A stretch of 9,521 bases of DNA from JBHGBB01 sp041946755 (GTDB lineage: Bacteria > UBP4 > UBA4092 > JAOAEQ01), in NCBI GenBank assembly GCA_041946755.1, contig JBHGBB010000161.1:1-9521 (forward strand), read 5' to 3'. This document shows, piece by piece, positions 6,261-9,521 of this stretch (position 1 is its first letter; the number at the start of each line of letters is the position of its first letter). The notes under the pieces are model-generated. The model saw nothing but the letters and a program-made list of their open reading frames with translations, was not told where the DNA came from and made no database searches. A program made the translations under genes and the position numbers.

Positions 6261-6273
6261 TGAACACTCGCGT

Positions 6274-8070
6274 CTATTTTTTAATGTAGACTTCTTCGAT
6301 ATTATGGAAAACCCCGCCAAATGCGGTGGGATGCACATTCCCGAACTTGTTTTTTACCGCATATAATGCTGCCTGATTTACGGTATAAATTACCGGTAGT
6401 TCTTCAGCAACAATATTCTGGAACTCATCGAACAACTGTTTCCGTTTATTTTGGTCTAATTCGATTGCTGAAGCATCGAAGATAGAATCGATTTTCGTTT
6501 CCCAATCGGTAGCCGATTTCTTCTGCCGCGGATTCCATAAATGCAACTGGCCGGTACTATGCCAAACATTTCTACCGCTATACGGTTCAACTCCACCGGT
6601 TAATCCGAGTAAGATCGCATCCCAATCGAACGAAACATTGAGTTTGTTAATCAGGGTATTGAAATTAATCGCTTGTAGAGTCACTTTCAGTCCCAGTTTA
6701 TTTAAATCAGCGATAATAATATTTGCGATATCTACCCGTAGATTATTTTCCGCATTAGTCATCAAGTTAAATTCGACTTTATTGCCCTGGTCATCTTCTA
6801 GCCAGCCGTCATTATCCCGGTCGGTAAATCCGGCTTGGGTGAGTAATTGTTTTGCTTTAATCAAATCGTAAGGGTATTTTTTAACATTCGGATTATGGAA
6901 AAATACATTAGCCGCGCCTTCTTCAGCATCTTGCGGGTATCCGAGCCCATAAAATACATTTTTGATTATCGATTCTTTATCGATGGCATGGGCTACCGCC
7001 TGACGAAATAACGGATTATTAAACCAGCGGAGTTTGGTTGGGTTAATAAACGATTTCCCTTTGTTGGTTTTTCCGGGATTGAGATTGAAACAGACAAATT
7101 CGGTTCCAAAAGTAGGCCCGCCATTATAAATGGTATAGTCACCGGCTTTCTCTTTCCCTTTAAGCACCGAATAATCTTGCGGCCGCATTCCTAAAGCATC
7201 GGTTTCCCCAGCCTTAAATTTCAGGAGTTCAGCATTCAAATCCGGGACGATGAGAATAACGATTTTATCTAAATAAGGTAACGATTTACCGGATTTATCT
7301 TTCTTCCAATAATTTGGATTCCGTTCATATACCAGCCGTTGGCTGGGAACATATTGTTTCAGGATAAACGGTCCGGTACCGACGATTTCGGTTAATGGGG
7401 TATCCAATCCCCAAGCTTCATTAAACTTATTAGCGGTAACGATAGCATCCAATTTATGTTTCGGAAGAATAGGTTGCGTTAATTGCCGTAAAAATGGGGC
7501 GAACGGTTTCGGTAATATGAATCGTACCGTAGTATCATCAGCTTTTTCTACTTTCGGTAGTTTCCCATCGATAGTAAACACATCGCGAGAACTATTGGGG
7601 ATTTTTGGGTTAAAAATGAGACTATTATAGGTAAAAACGACATCATCGGCGGTAAACACGACGCCATCAGACCATTTAATACCTTGCCGTAAATGGAATA
7701 TCCAGGTCAATCCGTCTTTACTGATTTCCCAAGATTCAGCTAATTCCGGGTCGACTTCAGTCGTAACCCCATTTTCTTTGGTTAACCCTTCAAAGATATA
7801 ATGTTCAAGGATGCGGGAGGTGCTGGTTTCATTAGCTACGATAAGATTAAACGATTTCGGGTCTGAAATCGTTGCCAAGGTAAGCATCCCGCCATAATTA
7901 CCAGTAGCAGGTTCGGTAGTTTTTTGGGAACTACAGGAAAGAAAAAAAGGGAACAACAGGCAATAGGCAATAAAAACGAGTAGCGAGATTCGATGGGTGA
8001 GATGCAAGTGCCCTAAATTTTCTCTTATACCTCGTATCTGAATACTTAATTTAGCACTCACATCTCGCAT
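6274..8070 (-). CDS. oppA: Peptide ABC transporter substrate-binding lipoprotein, SBP_bac_5 family (OppA/DppA)
   Basis: This captures peptides (or a related ligand) outside the cytoplasmic membrane and hands them to OppB/OppC. As drawn it has 598 residues, within the family range. A hydrophobic signal segment (about 28-44) ends in FLSC, making Cys46 the probable lipidated residue; the lipobox is atypical, with Phe at -3 and Leu at -2. The SBP_bac_5 domain runs from about 58 to the end, with LAESWEISKDG (110-120), IKWSDG..FTADDVVFTY (131-148), a YLDKIV segment, and FRQAVAHAID. DRDNDGWLED near residue 416 looks like a calcium-binding loop. The ATG at 8070 gives an odd 27-residue polar leader encoded by repeat-like DNA. 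A TTG at 8007 (codon 22) would give a normal 25-residue signal peptide and may be the true start. Neither candidate has a strong Shine-Dalgarno. Confidence 0.93.
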   Translation of the reverse strand: MRDVSAKLSIQIRGIRENLGHLHLTHRISLLVFIAYCLLFPFFLSCSSQKTTEPATGNYGGMLTLATISDPKSFNLIVANETSTSRILEHYIFEGLTKENGVTTEVDPELAESWEISKDGLTWIFHLRQGIKWSDGVVFTADDVVFTYNSLIFNPKIPNSSRDVFTIDGKLPKVEKADDTTVRFILPKPFAPFLRQLTQPILPKHKLDAIVTANKFNEAWGLDTPLTEIVGTGPFILKQYVPSQRLVYERNPNYWKKDKSGKSLPYLDKIVILIVPDLNAELLKFKAGETDALGMRPQDYSVLKGKEKAGDYTIYNGGPTFGTEFVCFNLNPGKTNKGKSFINPTKLRWFNNPLFRQAVAHAIDKESIIKNVFYGLGYPQDAEEGAANVFFHNPNVKKYPYDLIKAKQLLTQAGFTDRDNDGWLEDDQGNKVEFNLMTNAENNLRVDIANIIIADLNKLGLKVTLQAINFNTLINKLNVSFDWDAILLGLTGGVEPYSGRNVWHSTGQLHLWNPRQKKSATDWETKIDSIFDASAIELDQNKRKQLFDEFQNIVAEELPVIYTVNQAALYAVKNKFGNVHPTAFGGVFHNIEEVYIKK

Positions 8071-8091
8071 CTGGACACTCGCATTTATTAT
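7995..8091. repeat. Repeat-like sequence across the secG-oppA junction
   Basis: The stretch contains GATGCAAGTG, CTCGTATCTG, CACTCACATC, CTCGCATCTG and ACACTCGC, overlapping variants of one CTCGCATCT/CACTCGC theme. It parallels the oppA-oppB spacer: 8068-8094 and 6255-6283 align with only a few differences. It fills the 21-base spacer after the secG stop and also the first codons of the annotated oppA reading frame, which suggests the extreme N-terminus of that frame is not true protein sequence. Confidence 0.45.
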
Positions 8092-8478
8092 TTATTTAGC
8101 CGGTGTGGTTGGTGCCGGTGCTGGAGCCGCAGGTGCTGCTGGTGCTCCTGGTGCCGCTGCTGGGACTTGAGTCTGAACCGGTGCTGCAGGTGCGGTGGCT
8201 GCTGGTACCGCAACTTTATCTAATACCGAGCCGCTATTACCCCGTCGTTTCATAGCATAAAGCGATAGCGATAAACAGGTGATCATAAACAGCACAGCAC
8301 AGCCGGTAGTTAGTTTTTCTAAAAATAGAGCTGGACCGCGACCGCCAAAAAAGCTTTCACCACCGCCGACTCCAAACGCGCTTGATAACCCGGCGCCTTT
8401 TCCAGCTTGGAGTAGAACAATCAGAATCACACCGAAACATACGAGTATATGAATTATTAAAATAATGCTATATAACAT
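8092..8478 (-). CDS. secG: Preprotein translocase subunit SecG
   Basis: This is a small inner-membrane subunit of the SecYEG channel that assists SecA-driven protein export. The 128-residue protein has TM1 at about 4-23 (IILIIHILVCFGVILIVLLQ). The conserved cytoplasmic loop QAGKGAGLSSAFGVGGGESFFGGRG follows, then TM2 at about 57-75. The loop is the family signature. The C-terminal tail from about residue 88 is low-complexity Ala/Pro/Thr and probably disordered; such tails are common in SecG and poorly conserved. The ATG is supported by AGGAG on the minus strand (complement of 8489-8493), ten bases upstream. It is the only gene in the minus-strand run with a clear Shine-Dalgarno. The oppA frame begins 21 bases after its stop, so the two may be co-transcribed, although a functional link between them is not expected. 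Confidence 0.95.
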   Translation of the reverse strand: MLYSIILIIHILVCFGVILIVLLQAGKGAGLSSAFGVGGGESFFGGRGPALFLEKLTTGCAVLFMITCLSLSLYAMKRRGNSGSVLDKVAVPAATAPAAPVQTQVPAAAPGAPAAPAAPAPAPTTPAK

Positions 8479-8538
8479 TGACTACATTCTCCTTTATTCC
8501 GAAAACAATCGAGATTTTTGATTTTTTATAGAACATTT

Positions 8539-8568
8539 ATTTTACCTTAAAATAGTTGATTATGGCAA
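8539..8568 (-). promoter_or_regulatory. Candidate sigma70-type promoter for secG (and the opp genes)
   Basis: On the minus strand TTGCCA (complement of 8563-8568) and TAAAAT (complement of 8539-8544) are separated by 18 bases, each with 5 of 6 consensus matches. Transcription would begin near 8532, leaving a leader of about 50 bases that includes the secG Shine-Dalgarno. The rest of the 178-base glnD-secG gap (8479-8656) shows no gene and no convincing glnD terminator. Confidence 0.4.
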
Positions 8569-8656
8569 GTATAATTCGATTTCTCAGGTCAAAATAGGTA
8601 AGGAGTACCGCAAATTTATAATCTATTTTATTTCGAATGATAATATACCCTAACTC

Positions 8657-9521
8657 TTATGATTTCAACGCTTCAACCAGTTGCTGTTTGATTTGAATCA
8701 GTTGCGGTTCATCAACAATCTTTTTTCCCGCTTGGTCGGTAACATAAAACACATCTACGGCGCGGGCGCCATAAGTCGCTATTCTAGCGGAATTGATATT
8801 TAACCCTAACGCCGCCATAGTACTGGTAAGTAGATACAACAATCCTAATCGATCCTGGGTTCGGATATCGATCGCCGTTTGAGTATCAGATAAATCGGTG
8901 CTTAATTTAATTTCGGTTGGTACTTTAAAATGCCGTAATGGTTTCAGCATTTCCTGATGCCGGCGGATAGCGATTATTTTCGCGATATCCTTCTCCCCGG
9001 AAATAACCGCATTTAATTCATCTTCGATCTCCTGCCACCAATATTGTTCTTCAGTCCAGCTCGCGCTCCGATGGTCGATCTGGATGGTATCAAGCACAAT
9101 CCCATCCGTTCGGGTATAAATCTGGGCATTTAAAATATTCATCATTTTGGCAGCCAGCGTTCCGGTGATTTTACTGAACAATCCTGGTGCATCAAAGGTA
9201 CCTACCGTTAAATCGGTATATCCTAACTGGAGATTATGCGATACCGCAGTTAGCGCGATCCGGCTGTTAGCTGGTAAATAAGGCTGAATTTGTGATAATT
9301 CTTTATAATCGATCTTGGTTCCTGCAGCATTCAGCGGCGATAATAATTGGTGAACGAGTTGGATATGTTCAGCAATTTTAGCCGGCGGTGTACCTAAAAG
9401 ATACCGAATTGGTAACGAAGTGAAATGCTGCGAGATTTGCTCTTGAGTAATCGGCGGTTGGCATCGTTCATTCATCTGGACTCGGAGTTCATCTACCGCT
9501 TGCTGTTCATCGCTGGCAACC
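8657..9521 (-). CDS. glnD: Bifunctional uridylyltransferase/uridylyl-removing enzyme GlnD, C-terminal part (5' end cut by window edge)
   Basis: GlnD senses glutamine and adds or removes UMP on the PII protein, controlling nitrogen assimilation. Only the C-terminal 287 or so residues are in the window. The frame stays open through the right edge: 15 codons lie before the internal Met at 9475, so that Met is not the start. Visible parts are the linker HFTSLPIRYLLGTPP...HIQLV, which precedes the ACT domains in this family, then ACT1 (YTDLTVGTFDAPGLFSKITGTLA onward, about 86-160 counted from that Met) and ACT2 (TAIDIRTQDRLGLLYLLTSTM onward, about 200-272). These tandem ACT domains bind glutamine in known GlnD proteins. 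The nucleotidyltransferase and HD domains would lie to the right of the window. Another tandem-ACT regulator is possible, but the ACT pair together with the preceding linker fits GlnD best. Confidence 0.9.
   Translation of the reverse strand, partial: VASDEQQAVDELRVQMNERCQPPITQEQISQHFTSLPIRYLLGTPPAKIAEHIQLVHQLLSPLNAAGTKIDYKELSQIQPYLPANSRIALTAVSHNLQLGYTDLTVGTFDAPGLFSKITGTLAAKMMNILNAQIYTRTDGIVLDTIQIDHRSASWTEEQYWWQEIEDELNAVISGEKDIAKIIAIRRHQEMLKPLRHFKVPTEIKLSTDLSDTQTAIDIRTQDRLGLLYLLTSTMAALGLNINSARIATYGARAVDVFYVTDQAGKKIVDEPQLIQIKQQLVEALKS

Noticed and set aside
8569..8600. A TTGACC / TATACT promoter on the minus strand upstream of secG
   Set aside because: The two boxes are only 13 bases apart, too close for a sigma70 promoter; the TTGCCA/TAAAAT pair with an 18-base spacer is better.

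Overview
The window holds two unlike blocks that meet tail to tail at about position 2881. The right block (2882-9521, minus strand) is housekeeping. Read in the transcription direction it contains the C-terminal part of glnD (cut by the right edge), secG, and a peptide/nickel-class ABC importer in the order oppA-oppB-oppC-oppD. The SecYEG subunit, the lipoprotein-type solute-binding protein and the GlnD nitrogen sensor show a bacterium, probably an uncultured lineage. Nothing here fixes the phylum. Coding G+C is moderate, and the spacers between the importer genes are filled with repetitive, hairpin-capable sequence.

The left block (about 1-2880, plus strand) is a compact three-gene operon that is much richer in A+T (2401-2460 has only 8 G or C in 60 bases) and uses AGA and ATA codons heavily. 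Its genes are a 76-residue protein, a 577-residue GHKL/Hsp90-fold ATPase of MORC-like type with a glycine-rich linker and a separate C-terminal domain, and a 280-residue all-helical protein whose N-terminus faintly resembles DUF1016_N. The ATPase ribosome-binding site overlaps the stop codon of the first gene, and the third gene starts one base after the ATPase stop, so the three are almost certainly made together. I recognise no effector nuclease or methylase in the window; more genes may lie to the left. This cassette is the best candidate for an undescribed system, possibly defence-related. That is inference from architecture and context only.

The cassette ends one base from the oppD stop codon, where an oppF gene would often follow. 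Its likely terminator (hairpin plus T7 at 2911-2937) lies inside the oppD coding sequence, on the opposite strand. The opposing importer transcript has no visible terminator.

In the importer, OppA captures substrate outside the membrane, OppB and OppC form the channel, and OppD supplies ATPase activity. The partner OppF is not in the window. secG has a good Shine-Dalgarno sequence and a plausible sigma70-type promoter, whereas oppA, oppB, oppC and oppD lack clear ones. Each junction in this run carries repeat-like DNA: a long quasi-palindrome in oppC-oppD, a near-perfect palindrome in oppB-oppC, and related sequences in oppA-oppB and at the oppA 5' end.
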